From assembly GCF_963678635.1 (NCBI RefSeq), contig NC_087064.1, positions 73,285,465 through 73,349,464 of the forward strand: a stretch of DNA of 64,000 nt, in the 5' to 3' direction. The stretch is from Symsagittifera roscoffensis. Lineage: Eukaryota; Xenacoelomorpha; Acoela; Convolutidae. A program made the position numbers and the translations under genes. The first letter of the stretch is position 1. Every line of letters begins with the position of its first letter. Below the pieces are notes generated by a model, which ran no database searches, was not told the origin of the DNA, and was given only the letters and a program-made list of their open reading frames with translations. This document shows positions 20,331 to 31,628 of this stretch, piece after piece.

Positions 20331-21523
20331 ACCACGCCATTTTTTCTGTAATTGTTTGGTTCTCTTTGGTGGAACTACTTCCTGGAACACCCAGACATAA
20401 TCTCCGACCTAGTAAGACTTGCATCCGCAGTCCTTTTATCAAATCTCCTTTTTTGTCTGATTTGCGCCTGTTGCGTGTTCCTCCTGCATAAATCATTGAG
20501 GTCCTGCTGTCTTCTAAAATCATCACGCACGTACGTTTGCGGTGCTGTTTTCTTTACTTCGTACTCATAGTAGAAGAATTTTAATGGGAAGTTAGCATCA
20601 TATGCGGACTTATTCCCGTGGTGGAGTGTTCTGTGCTGTTATAAGCGCCCATCACTTGCGGCAAGTTTCTATCCCAGTCTTCCATGTAGCGTGAGCAAAA
20701 AACTCTCAACATGGATACCAACGTGCAATTTTGCCTTTCAACTAGGCCATTCGTTTGTGGGTGATAAGTGGTCGAGTGGGCCTGTGCCACCAACGACATC
20801 TTCGTTAACTCCTTCGTGAGATCACCCACGAATGCTTTGCCACGGTCTGATTGGAATGTGATGGGGCAGGCGTGTCTCGCTATCCATACATATACCAAGT
20901 GATCGCAAGTTTCTTCCGCTGATGCTGTCATGCAGGGTGCTGCCTCTGCGTATTTCATGAAATGATCAACCATTACCAGCACTTGATTGTAGCCCGTGGC
21001 TGTCATACATATCTTCTGATGATCAATTTGCAACCACTTCGTTGAACCCTGATGACTCTATTGACTGCAGGGGGAACCTCAGTCTCCTGGGGTCCTTCGC
21101 CTGTTGACACAACAAGCATTAAGAGGTCCACTTTTCACAAGCCTTCTTCAAACCAGGTCATTCGAATCGTTTCTGTTTCCTGTTGTACACTTTGTCCACG
21201 CCTTGATGGCCCATCTGATCATCTAAACGAAAGAGCACATCGGTCTGGTACAATTGTGGTAACACTTTTGAATTATATTTGTAAAGGACTTTGTCCTTTT
21301 CCTTCCGTTTGAAGGCTACGATTCCGTCTTTGTTCAAGTACAGCAAATCTTTTCTCTTCAGATAAATTTGCTTCAAGATCTTGTAGCTGTCTTCTTCTAG
21401 ATCTCCTTTGTCAGGTGCTCCGTTCTCGATCCATCTCTTCAGATTGCTCATCATTCTATCGGTTCGTTGAGCCCTTAAGATATGCGACAGCCGGTACCTG
21501 GCTTTCAGATACGTTTTCATCAC
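20300..21523 (-). pseudogene. Integrase of element B (broken)
   Basis: The N-terminal HHCC finger is visible as DQMGHQGVDKVYNRKQKRFE and, after a stop, a CLLCQQAKDP piece near 21,105. The catalytic core (21,033-20,581) keeps its three acidic residues: MQIDHQKICM, TFQSDRGKAFVGD and STTYHPQTNGLVERQN. The C-terminal GPY/F motif appears as KKWRGPFQITEV near 20,335, which is typical of Ty3/gypsy elements. Stops and frame changes lie around 21,050-21,160 and 20,540. The enzyme would join element cDNA to host DNA. This copy cannot be translated whole. Confidence 0.85.
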
Positions 21524-21532
21524 GTTTAATTG

Positions 21533-22518
21533 TCAGCTTATTATCTCCGGGGCATGGGCATCATCCATCAACTTGACACACCATATCTTCTTCAAAAGTG
21601 TTGCTTCCTGCACATATGGTTCCAGGTTGGTACGGACGACCGTACCATGTGGAAGTAATCTGGCTGGACGTTTCGACACTGCTATCAGTTCAAGCTCATT
21701 TGCGGCATTATCCACTAAAGTGCCCTCCTCATCGGAGGTATACCTGTCTCGCTCCTGCTCCTGATAAATTTCCCGGTCCAACCCGCGCTGGTTCCATTCC
21801 ACCAACAAGGAATGAATCACAATCTTCGAGTTTCCGACGTATTCTCCCAGGACTGAATCCTGGAATCATCACTCGAGCCGGTGGAATCTACATCATTATA
21901 TTCCAGCTTGTCTCAGATGTTTCTCGACTCCCCGGACAAAATTCTGTCCCTTGGTCGCTTCGAATCCGACTCCCCGGACAAGTCGTCTTGTCTGGGCCCG
22001 AAAGCGGATGACTCCCCGGACAATGTCTCGTCCCCAGATGAACTTTCCGAGCACGGCTCGTACTCCTCTTTTGCCTCTTTGAATTGATCTTTTCTCGTCA
22101 CACTGGACTTGGACTTGATCCTTACTTCCTCAGTGGTTTGGACATTGGTCGCTTCCCTATGTTCCCTGTGCAAAGTCCTCAACAAGACATCCTTGGGCAT
22201 CGAGTTCACTAGCTGATTCACTATCGACCGGCTGTCCCGTACAATATCCCGACTCCGGATGGTTACCGGCCTTTTCTCCGTTCTTTCAATGATAGTCAAC
22301 CGCCGCATGGTGTCCAGCCACTCATGATCATGCCATTCAACCTCTCTGTCTTGCAGGTCACGGAGTTTTAACACGACATCCGGTGCCACTTTCACCGTCT
22401 TGTTCAGTAGTGCTGTGCTGTTGATGCCCAGCCTGGTCAGTTCTTGTTGAACCAGGTTTGGTTGAACCAGCAAGTCCAACGGTACTGGATCACCTCGCGA
22501 TAACATTTTTATCTCCAC
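21533..22518 (-). pseudogene. Pol spacer between RNase H and integrase, with repeated LSGES units
   Basis: This is a hydrophilic, Arg- and Glu-rich segment with no known domain. It carries three spaced copies of the peptide LSGES (ETLSGESS, DDLSGESD, RILSGESR) near 22,015-21,920, encoded by a repeated CTGTCCGGGGAGTC string. Element C has a similar TGTCCGGGGAGT at about 48,065. A conserved stretch further on (ISVSKRPARLLPHGTVVRTN near 21,660) precedes the integrase. A frame change lies near 21,860. A linker this long between RNase H and integrase is unusual for Ty3/gypsy pol. Confidence 0.6.
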
Positions 22519-22526
22519 AGCAACTT

Positions 22527-23690
22527 CTACGGGAAGTTCGGGATGTCGTGGTATGGGATGCCCTGACTTGTCGAGCCATCTCGTGGCAGTTCCTCATAGG
22601 TTTCTTTGTCCAGAAATGAAAATCCATCCTTAATCTCTGCTTGGCTTGCCTGCCTCTCTTCTAGTCGCTGATAAAATTCCGTCTTTTTGCTGAGACTATC
22701 GGCATTCTGGTGCTTGTCACGGTTTCGATGCTCTATGATCATGTGGTTTCCATCCAGGCGCACAATCCAACGACCAATATAGCTTTGGTCCATTGAATAG
22801 GTTTTCAGCCAGGCAAAAGCACGATTGTCCACAAGCAACTTGAATGGAGCACTCCCTAAGTAGGCTCTGTATTTTTCCACGAAAGTGATCACCGCAAACA
22901 TCATCTCCACTTTTGGTGCACCATACTTCCTTTCAGTGTCGCTCAGGACCTTACTTCCATAGGCTATTGTTCGGAGAACGGTTCTCCCGTTCCACTCGTG
23001 TTCTTGGTGAAGTATGCCCGATATCGCAACCACTGAAGTCGCTTTGGGATCTGGCCTGACCCCGTGTTTGTTTAGAAGGCGGCCCAGATACTTGATTGAG
23101 TCTCTCAAGATTTCGCAATTTGAAGGTTTGCACTTCCGACCCGCTTGTTTCATGCAACCGAAGACCTCGTCTAGTCTCCTTATATGGTCCTCCAGCGTTA
23201 TGAGGTTGCCATAATTCCTAGTTACATTGGTGAGTGCCTGAGCCAATAATCGTTTGAACGTAGCCGTCGCATTGCATAATCCAAACGGCATTCTTTTCCA
23301 CTGGTACAGCCCCAGTTCGCAAGCAAAGCCTGTCTTCTCTCGATCCTGTTTTCTGAGGTGCACCTACCAGAAAGCAGAGCCCAAATCCAGCGTCGTGAAG
23401 AATTTTGCATCTCATAACTTGGAGAGGCTCTCGTCGATGCGGAGAATCGGGTATGCGTCCTTTCTCGTTACCGCATTCAGGTAGCGGAAGTCACAACAAA
23501 CCTAAGTTGCCCACTTTCTTTTTGCCATGACCACGTCGCAATCCCAGGGGACTTTAATAGATCATGTCATACTCCATTAGCATTTCAATTTCTTTTCCGC
23601 ATGCTTCTGATTTGTTTGGGGTCATTCTCCTTGCCCCTTCCCTGTGAAGTACTGATTCCTTTTCTATTTCGATCTCATGCTCTACAAAAT
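22527..23690 (-). pseudogene. Reverse transcriptase and RNase H of element B, catalytic box lost
   Basis: The open part (23,363-22,527) begins at DREKTGFACELGLYQWKRMP, followed by FGLCNATATFKRL, the Ty3/gypsy hallmark. After NYGNLI the text jumps directly to TLEDHIRRLDEVF, so the strand with the YxDD catalytic pair is missing. After VRPDPKA it jumps to TSVVAISGILHQEHEWNGRT, so the thumb/connection and the first RNase H acidic residue are also missing. Both deletions keep the frame. RNase H continues with YGSKVLSDTERKYGAPKVEM, VDNRAFAWLKTYS and DKHQNADSLSKK. Upstream (23,690-23,365) RT text is broken by shifts and stops. The enzyme cannot have been active. Confidence 0.88.
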
Positions 23691-23699
23691 TGCAGTAAC

Positions 23700-24984
23700 C
23701 TATATCGGCCTTATGCCTCGAAAAACTTCTGCGTTCCGATTTAACACCGCGCTGAATGAGTCCAGTTCCTTATCTGATATTTGCCTTTCAAATGCTCTCT
23801 CTCGGGTAGGACTGGCTTGTTCTGATTCTGTCGGTCTCTCGGGAAAATTTGATGAATTAGACAGACCATCGTCTGTCTCTGACTTCATTGAAAACAATAT
23901 TTTAGAAGATTTCAATTCACTTATCCTTTTTAGTATGCATTCTTGGTTGGCATGCAAGGGAAACTTAGTTACGTCAAATATTTTCTCCACAATCTGATAA
24001 TCTGTGTTCAGAGGCAATGAGTAGCCAAGCTTTGTTCCTCGTTGTTTTGTCATCGTGGTTGCCTCTGTGTTCAACAACACACTCACACACAGTCTGTTCT
24101 GAGTGAGTGAGAAGCTTCTTCCTAAAATAGCTGAGCTTTTACTGTTGGCATTTCGAACCAGACACACCTGTCTATTGTTGCTAAGCTCATTTTGGTTACT
24201 CACCCAAAATGTCGCTATTACAGCCTGATGTGGTTTTAACCTAACCTTCGTATCTAGGAAAATTGGCACATTTGCTTGGTTAATCATGTTTTATTAATTG
24301 GTTTCTTTTCATACTTCCGTCCTTGAGGTCAATCGTGACATCGAAGTTGCGCACAAAATCCTGTCCTAGGATGAACTGGTCGGACTCGTAAAGATTCTCG
24401 ACGACCAGGAAACTCATCCATTAAGCGCTGCCAGTGTGATGTTAGTCGGAATCAGATCCGACCTATCAAAAACCATGTCAGTCCAGGGGCTCATAGGCAT
24501 GACACTGACCATTGCTCCGGTGTCTAATAAACCCTTCACAGAGAGTTGTCTAACCCTGCACGTCCAGTACATGCGCGGTCAGATGGGCTTCACAGCCTAT
24601 GTGGACGGCTTTCTGTTCGAGTATGGCGTTGTGTCCGATTCGTCGGAACTTAAGCTGTCCTCGACCAATGTAGATGCGACCTACCTGGTCAGCTGCAATA
24701 GTCACGTGAGCTTTGGTGTAAATGTTTATTCCATCCACGTTCATTAAAATCGGATATGGGCCATGTACTTCGATGTGATGTCCATCTACTTTCATTAGTC
24801 TTGGACTCCTAGTGAGCAACGCTAGCACAGCCCTAGAGTCCAAGTTGGGATCCTTCTCTCTCAAGTAGTCCGCGTAGATGTCCAGGTGTACTAGCGTGAT
24901 CTCCGACGGCTCGCTCAAGTTTTTCACCATTTGATGGCCCGCGATCGTTATGATCGACATTATTTTTGTCCCTTCTCTTGCCAT
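23700..24984 (-). pseudogene. Protease and post-protease linker of element B
   Basis: Upstream of the protease one frame (24,984-24,550) matches the element A protein closely (EPSEITLVHLDIYADYLREK, RRIGHNAILEQKAVHIG). The active site reads GLLDTGAMVSVM at 24,495-24,531 in a shifted frame. Part of the flap region seems deleted near 24,420, where A has extra sequence. The linker (24,287-23,700) again matches A (PIFLDTKVRLKPHQAVIATF, SAILGRSFSLTQNRLCVSV). The protease would have matured the polyprotein. Confidence 0.85.
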
Positions 24985-27892
24985 GTCGAAGGTCTTCCCG
25001 AGTTGACATTCAGCTTTAGACCCTGCTTCATGGGTTCCTGGTTATCCTCTTCCTTCGTCGATCTTCCCAGAATGTCAAGTTTCTCGCGCCGCTCTGTATT
25101 TTCTAACTCTGACTTACCCATTGCTCAACCTCTTTGGTGGCCAATTCTTGCTGAACATTCTGTAATGCGGTCCGTGCCGCTAGGCCATAATCCACCTTGA
25201 GCGCGCCGGTTGACTCCGCCTCCAGGCTCGATGAAATTGCCTCATCAGGTAAGGTTTCCAACTTCTTGGTTGTGAAGGTGCCTGTTGTCATTTCTTTTTT
25301 TCGTGACTCGGTTTCATTCATCAGGCGTGCTCGACCTGCTTTGACCCCCGAAAGTGACTCCTCATGGCGGGGATGCTTCGCGTCCGCTACTGCATCCCAG
25401 ACTTGAGTGCAATCCGACTTGAAATAACCCTTCAAGTTGCAGAAGAAGCATCTTGGTCCATATCTCATTATGAGTCCTCTCACATAAACTTCCTGGTCCC
25501 CATCGGTCGCATCAACATCGTCAAGAAAATAGCCTATTGCTTTCATGTTTTGCTTGTAAGCAGAACAGGTGGAAACATGGTGGTCCATCGAACCATAATT
25601 TGCACATGACCTCCTTTTATCCATGTCGTCACGAGGTCTATACCAACTGGGTTTCGCGCCAGTGTTTGTTCCGCTGTAATTGCCATAATTGCTGTAACGA
25701 TTTTGCGCCCTTGATTTTATGAGCAAATACTCACGCAACTTCAGACGCAAATCATCGAGCGTGGGCACCTGATCAAGCGACAGGTTGAAGTGTGTGGCCA
25801 AGATGGTTTTCAGCTCATCACTTTTTACTTCATCCATGAACTTCGAGGCGATTGCCAAGTTTTGCTCCAATATTCTCTAATCGGGATTGCTCTTCCTTTT
25901 GAGTAATTCAAGGTCATCCAAAAACTTGTCTATGGATTCGTCATCTCTTTTCAAACTTCACCATAGCTTGATGTCCTTGTACACCGGAGCCGAAACGGTT
26001 CAGCAAGATGTCGAATATCTTGCGAGCGCTGTCTCGCTCATTAATCCTTTTTGCCATTGCACAACTTAGGGCGGTATCCTCTAGGTTGCTTGTCAGTACA
26101 CTGCATTCCTGTTTTTTAGAGATATTCTCCTCCTCAAAATGTAACTTCATCACCTCCATCCAGGTGTCGATGCAGCCATCTGATTCGTCCTTGTATGACT
26201 TCGGCTTTTTGAGTGTCCTTCTTGACTTCTCTCCTCTCTCGGTTGACTTCGAGAGTTTGGTGATGAACGTTTCAAGAGATCTATTCAAGGACTCCAACAT
26301 TGAGGCATACATCGTTGTGTCCTGCGGGAAGGTAGTCAGATCTGGCACTGATCTTGCTTGTGGCACAGTGGGCAATCGTGTCCCCGAAGTGGCATCCGCC
26401 TCCGGTGGGACTGGGTTCGTCCAAACTGGCCTTGATGGGGCTGCCCTTGGTCTCTCCCGGTGATTGGACTCAAAATTTGTTCTTGATCCCGGCTGGGCCC
26501 CGGCATAGCTATGAGCTCCGTCTCCATCAGTCGCCTGGCGTGAGTGTTCTCTCGGGGTAGGACGCTCCTTACGATTGCTACCAATTGATATCTCGTCTAG
26601 TTTTCGCATCATCAAGTCAGATTTGGCATCTAACCTTTTTTACAGGCTGGTCATCGTATGAGCATTGGTATTGTCATGATCGTTTAACAGTCGCTCGATC
26701 TCTCTTGCCATCCTAATGTCTCTTTCTTCCGACTACTTGGCTGCTAGAGCCAAGCTCTGTGCTAAGCATTGATCGGTGTTCCGAATCAATAGGGCCTGAT
26801 CGGTTCTCGCCTGTGACTTTACATCCGTAAGCTCATTTCGGAACTTCTCTTGACCTTGCTGGGCCCTCTCTTCGACTCGATCTATTTTCTTAGTCATGTC
26901 CCATCGCAGCTCTTCGAGGCCTGTCATTACACCGGCAAACATGTCGTCACTCATGTCGCTAGCCGTCCCCAGCATTGGGGTAGGACCAAGAGACATGTCG
27001 TCAATTTTGGTACTCGACGATGCACCACCCTTCTGTGTGCCCATCGACATCATCAGCCTGTCGTATGTCGACGACGCTCCCAGCGTTATTCCATCTTACA
27101 TTGGTCTAGTTGGCAAGTCCGACAACGCTTTTTTGCTCTTCTCCTGTCTCGTGCTAGGTGTGAAGTCCATGTCCGAATGCATGATCCCCAACCCGTCATA
27201 TCCAGAGGACAGCCCATCGGTTCGGAGCGACCTCATGCGTTCATCGTACATTGTCTTGAAGCTCCTCTTCGCTTTTGAACTTGGTTGCTCATCCCTCGGA
27301 CTTATGCTGGACATCATCGCATTCTTGCCCTGTTCGACTAGTGAGGATTGTTCCTTTCACCACCTGTTACTCTTAGTCTCCGATTTGGACGTTCCCTTGA
27401 ACAATAGTTCTCCTCGCGGTTCGACCTCGGAACGCTCCGAAGCCTCTTCCGTTATTTCAACTTCCTCCCGTCTAAAGTCCTCGCCTGGCTCTTCCAAGTC
27501 CGCATGATGGTGGTAGTCGGGTCAGGTCAGCGTTTGCTCCCCTTCCTCGAAGGGATCCTTTGATGTCCCGCTCGCCAGTCCGGACTCAGCACTTCGCCCT
27601 TCATAACCATTGAGGTTCTTCTCGCTTCTCAGTTTTGTTTGATTCCGCTCACTGAAAGACCAGCTTGATCTCTGGTCGTTGATTCATCAGCAAAAACGTC
27701 CGAAACGCTGCTAATCGTGGATCGGCTACGCCGTGTTTTAAACTTTTGCGTTGTTCCCGTGCTCAGCCTGGGAATCTTAGTTGTTACTCCTAACAAGTTT
27801 CTACACTGCATGCCTCGTGATAAAAAAAATTTTTGACGGCAATGCACAAGTTCTAAAATTAAATTCGAAAAAACTTGCTCAAGCCTACTCAC
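24985..27892 (-). pseudogene. Gag of element B (broken)
   Basis: The N-terminal part (27,892-27,060) aligns patchily with the start of A gag, broken by stops near 27,625, 27,360 and 27,095. Next comes a helical segment (VMTGLEELRWDMTKKIDRVE near 26,910). The capsid-like region (26,615-25,941) includes KSYKDESDGCIDTWMEVMKL and SVLTSNLEDTALSCAMAKR, nearly as in A. After a shift near 25,940 the frame 25,870-25,103 holds two zinc knuckles. The first, CANYGSMDHHVSTC, has Tyr in place of its second Cys. The second is intact as CFFCNLKGYFKSDC except for Tyr in place of His. Both fingers are therefore damaged. Confidence 0.87.
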
Positions 27893-28169
27893 TCAAATCC
27901 TTTGATATCAAAAATATCCCTTCCGTCTCTTCGAGATACTATTAGTGACTCAGCTAAACATTCAAAAAGGGCCTGCTTAGTGTTAAGAGATTACTAACTC
28001 CACTCAGTTACCTGGTATAACAATATCACAAATCTTTTCAGGATACTACAACAACACGCAAAAAACAATTGATAACTAGATAAGAATACTCTATAGGTGA
28101 CAGCGATCTTTTTGTTCAGTATCACTTTAACGCTACAGATGTATCAGATCAGGAAACTGTCTTCTCAAG

Positions 28170-28450
28170 TGAGTGTGCCTTGTCTAATACACTCACCAAG
28201 GTCTTCTTTTAGGTGTTCTGCGATTGCCCGAGCTGTCCTACTAAGTAATTCAAGGCAACCTCTGATCAAAAATTTCTGAAGTATATGAAAAAGCTCTCCC
28301 ACACCCGGACAGCTCCAAGTGCACGAGAGCAGGGAACAATTTTTCTTCTCTAGTGAATTTGTATCGCCTAATACACTCACCGATGTCTTCTTTTATATGT
28401 TCCCGCATTGCCCGAGCTTTCCTATTAAGTAGCTCAAGGCAACCACACAA
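28170..28450 (-). repeat. Tandem duplication in B leader carrying two donor-like sites
   Basis: Two units about 184 bases apart (28,170-28,353 and 28,354-28,450, the second partial) share CTAATACACTCACC, GTCTTCTTTTA and ATTGCCCGAGCT. On the minus strand each contains GGTGAGTGTATTAG, a strong 5' splice-site match (cleavage near 28,196 and 28,380). Element A has a single unit. Confidence 0.65.
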
Positions 28451-28536
28451 CCAAAATAACAATCGAAAAAAAAGTTTATTCGGGTACTTCTGATAATGGC
28501 AAATTTCCAGGTCAACTGGGCTCTGTTCAAACTGCC

Positions 28537-29530
28537 CCGGAGGGTATCCCTAAGTCTTCATTAGGGAGGGTTGCTAATTGGCTTAAGTCACTCCGGAGGT
28601 TCGCTTCGGAGGGTTGTTAAGACACTTAGCCTAATCCGGTAGGTTACTTCGGAGGGTACCTTAATCACCTAAGCAACTTCGGAGGGTCCCCTCAAACTCA
28701 CTAAGGAGGGTCAATAAGAGGCTTAATACGCTCGGAGGGTTGCTTCGGAGGGTTCCTTCAAAATTCTAAATTTTTCCAGTCTCACTTAAAAGGGTCTTCA
28801 ACTAGTCCCAGAAAGTGTCAAAACAAACTAAATTCGCTCTGGGGGATATTTTAAATTCTTCGGAGGGTTGCGTGGAAAATTTATATTAAAAAGGGTTGCT
28901 AAGGGGCTTAGCTGACTGCGGAGGCTGCTTCGGAGGGTTCCCCAAAAATCGAGAAAACCGATTATTTTACCGCTGTAAAGCCTCCAATTGCACTCTAATT
29001 GACTTAAAATTAGGTTGGTTGACTCGGTAAACCTTCCCAGTAGGATAAAAAGGTGATCTTATAAAATTTTCTGCCGCTCGGAAGGTTTCCGAAAATTTGG
29101 ACCCTTCGAACCAACAAATTCTAAAACTTCTTTCTTCCCTAAAGTTATCGACACAAAAACGGTCGCGGTCTAGGAAAAGGATCAAAAACGTCGACTTATG
29201 GTACCAAAATTATTCCGATCGGTTGGCTAGCCTTTGAGAAATCGCCAAAATGCGTTCGTCAAATTGGCCCTCTTTCACCACCTATACAGGTTCTGAAAGA
29301 CTTTTTCCGCAATTCTTACTGAAAGTGCCTGAAAGAATTTGAAACGAGCTTAATAGCCCCGTACGGCACTCGAATAATGCAAAAAACTGGACCAAAGGAG
29401 GTTTAGAAACAAAAATGGGGCCAAAAACTATCAAATTTGGACCCGCCGTTTCCTTCCTTTTCCAATCTTTAAGTCCTTAGCTCTATCCACGGAGCTATTC
29501 GGAGGGTTACTCAAAAATCTTTCTAGCAAC
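28537..29530 (-). repeat. CGGAGGGT decamer array in element B leader
   Basis: About fifteen copies of (T/C)CGGAGGGT(T/C) occur on the plus strand, for example near 28,538, 28,606, 28,652, 28,679, 28,735, 28,747, 28,860, 28,933 and 29,500. This is the reverse complement of the motif facing the same way in the A leader, while neighbouring leader blocks keep the same orientation in both elements. Confidence 0.65.
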
Positions 29531-30678
29531 GGAGCACGTTTTGCTAGCACGTTCCTAACACAAAAACTCTTATCGCTCGAACTCTAAAAACTCAAAAACT
29601 CGATCCTCAAAACATTTTGACAAAATTTGGAAAATATCAAAAATTTGATAGAAAAAATTTTGTTTTCTCTAACTTCTACTAAGTCTTTTTTCGCGCGATC
29701 TCTTTAGTTAGGGGGATTGAACTACGTAGTAGCTCACTGTATAAAAGCCTTTTACTGTTCAGAAACGCTCGGATATCCAAATTTTTGGGGGTTAACTGTT
29801 TGGTCGAAAATCAGTGTTTTTCGACAAATTGGGGTGTTTCTCGGGTATAAATAGGAGATAAGTAATATACAGTAGTGATAATAATCTATTAGTAGTCGTT
29901 AATCAACATTACTGTACCCTCTTTTGCACTAAAATACCCGAATTAAGACCCTTAACTCCGAAATTCGCAATCGATGGAGGGTGCAATCGGACCGCGCCAA
30001 TTGTGCCCCCCACCACTTAAATTTTTATGAAATAGTACCCGAACGATTTTAAAATTGTGTCAACGACACCCAACAGTCGTTTTGGATGTTGTCCCTGATG
30101 CCCTGTTGAGTCTGGAACACGTCGGTCAGCTTGCCACTCTACCCTCCGATCACCCGCAAAATCACCATTATCGTGCTTAAATACTCGTCAAACAACACTC
30201 AAGGGAGGGTACCCAACCCACCAACAAAACACTCAACCTTTCGATCAGAAATGATATAAATCAATCTGAAACAACAAAAAATAGGAAAGTCATATCGCAT
30301 CTCGTCCCGAAATAACATATAAACTGTCACTTTATGTTTTTTTATTGTTTTTGGTTTTTTTTTGGATTTTTTACTGTTTTTTGTCCTTTTTGTTTTCAAA
30401 TAAATTTCTTTTTGGCTTTTTCTTGGTAACTAATTTCGCTCGGTTTTACGCTTTCTCTACAATTGTTTTCGATCCCGGGACCTTGGGATAAGCGGGCTCA
30501 TGAATTCCCACCTAACCCTCCGGCCCCCGGAATTTTTGATCTTAACTAAGTTAAAAAGCTAAATAGCACCTTCCCCCTAATCCAACAAAGGTCATTAAGG
30601 CCTCTAACTCGGGCATACGTCCGAAGCGGAGGCTCGGTCGCTGAAGCGTATGCTGATCATGATGGTCTTTGACAGGGC

Positions 30679-30693
30679 CACCCAGTAGCGCCA
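30679..30693 (-). other. Candidate primer-binding site, element B
   Basis: The minus strand reads TGGCGCTACTGGGTG, starting 12 bases after the LTR end. It differs at one position from the element A counterpart at the same offset. Conservation across two diverged elements supports a function. The tRNA identity is uncertain. Confidence 0.42.
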
Positions 30694-30705
30694 TAAAAAC
30701 GTTTA

Positions 30706-31557
30706 TGTTACATTCGCCCAAATACTACACAATGACGGAGCGTAGAAAAAGTACCGATAGACGACTGGCCGGCGTCAGTTACCCAAATGCTACTCGTTTT
30801 TCACCGTCTCGACCTAGCCAGTTGATTTTCTGGTCTGTTTCGGGCTAAGCAAAAAGTTACCAACTTCAGGCCATCAGACAAACGAGTTTTAATCAGCATC
30901 TATTTACATACGAATACAACCACATAGCTGGGTCTCGGATACCCAGACTACATGATTGCTATGAAAAACACGGCTCGAATATCCTATTTTACTATGTTTT
31001 TGAGACAGTTTCGTATTAAATCCATTGGAGATGGATCGACCCTTTTCTCTTCCTAACTACTCATTTTCTAAAATAACAAATAATACCGGTGTTAGTTCAA
31101 ACGTTCAGGACATCAGAAAAGCTAAAAAAACATCCTATTACACTCCTTCACCATAAGATGTCTCTGGGGGGCCGAGCCTCCAATTCTGTGCTCTTTCTGT
31201 AATAACGTCGTCATTACTCCCAATACGTGGCACCGGAGGGTACTGCTCCTTCCTTCTTCCCCACTGAAGCCTCCTTTCAGTCTACTGTCTCTAATTAGTT
31301 GTCTTATCGTGCGCAATCGTCACGATAAGAAGCTTCGTGTTTCCTTCTATATTTCCGACCGTCTCTCTTTTGCTATGTCGGTTGTTGTTCTGTTTTTCTC
31401 TATTTTCTAGCTAAACATGGCCGTTTTCGCATTTCTCAGAAATGTAACGTCGCAATTCGAATTTTTCTTAAAATTTTCATCTAGAATATTCTAGCCTCCT
31501 TCACGTCTTCGTGCTGCGACAAAAGGTTCCGCTGTGCCAATCTGGGGGATTGGCTCA
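30706..31557 (-). repeat. 5' LTR of element B (type II, 852 bp)
   Basis: On the minus strand it starts TGAGCCAATCCCCCAG at 31,557 and ends CGAATGTAACA at 30,706. It aligns over its full length with 8,379-9,243 and, inverted, with 31,629-32,512. It contains the CTGGGTCTCGGATACCCAG stem-loop near 30,930. LINE-2 sequence resumes at 31,558. Confidence 0.88.
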
Positions 31558-31628
31558 AAACAACTTTGAATCGTCAGAGAACAAATAACAACTGAAAAAT
31601 TCTAAACACTCTGGCAGATCATTGATGA
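31558..31628 (-). pseudogene. LINE-2, 71-bp reverse transcriptase island with FSDD box
   Basis: This short stretch, isolated between two LTR insertions, reads INDLPECLEFFSCYLFSDDS then KLF on the minus strand. That is the LINE reverse transcriptase catalytic motif (usually F/YADD, here FSDD). Its left joint is to GPLFYLHF at 32,513 and its right joint to STDITSLQ at 8,378, both in frame. Confidence 0.88.

Larger units (their letters stand above)
27893..30705 (-). other. Leader of element B
   Basis: About 2.8 kb lie between the 5' LTR and gag, homologous in part to the A leader. Shared blocks in the same orientation include CACCCAACAGTCG (about 30,066) and a TTAACTCCGAAATTCGCA block near 29,955. 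The part next to gag holds a tandem duplication with two splice-donor-like sites. The stretch 28,537-29,530 is dense in CGGAGGGT units. The stretch 30,330-30,420 is T-rich. No conserved coding frame is seen. Confidence 0.7.
8379..31557 (-). mobile_element. Element B: complete but dead giant Ty3/gypsy retroelement (23.2 kb)
   Basis: The two LTRs (31,557-30,706 and 9,243-8,379) are in direct orientation and flank a 21.5-kb interior. The order on the minus strand is leader, gag, protease, RT, RNase H, spacer, integrase, acidic tail, macro-like domain, small ORF, ORF3 and 3' region. Both outer edges cut the same LINE reading frame, and AAA stands on each side, giving a 3-4 bp target duplication. 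The two LTRs differ at roughly one position in ten over about 260 bases compared by eye, so the insertion is old. Frameshifts and stops run through every gene. Typical Ty3/gypsy elements are 5-10 kb; the excess here is the leader and ORF3. Confidence 0.88.

Noticed and set aside
26896-27507. A 203-codon plus-strand frame
   Set aside because: It lies antisense to B gag, Ser/Pro-rich from the complementary acidic and basic codons, with no homologue elsewhere.
28500-28960. CRISPR-like array of CGGAGGGT units
   Set aside because: The units are too short, irregularly spaced and in animal DNA; they are a leader motif of element B.
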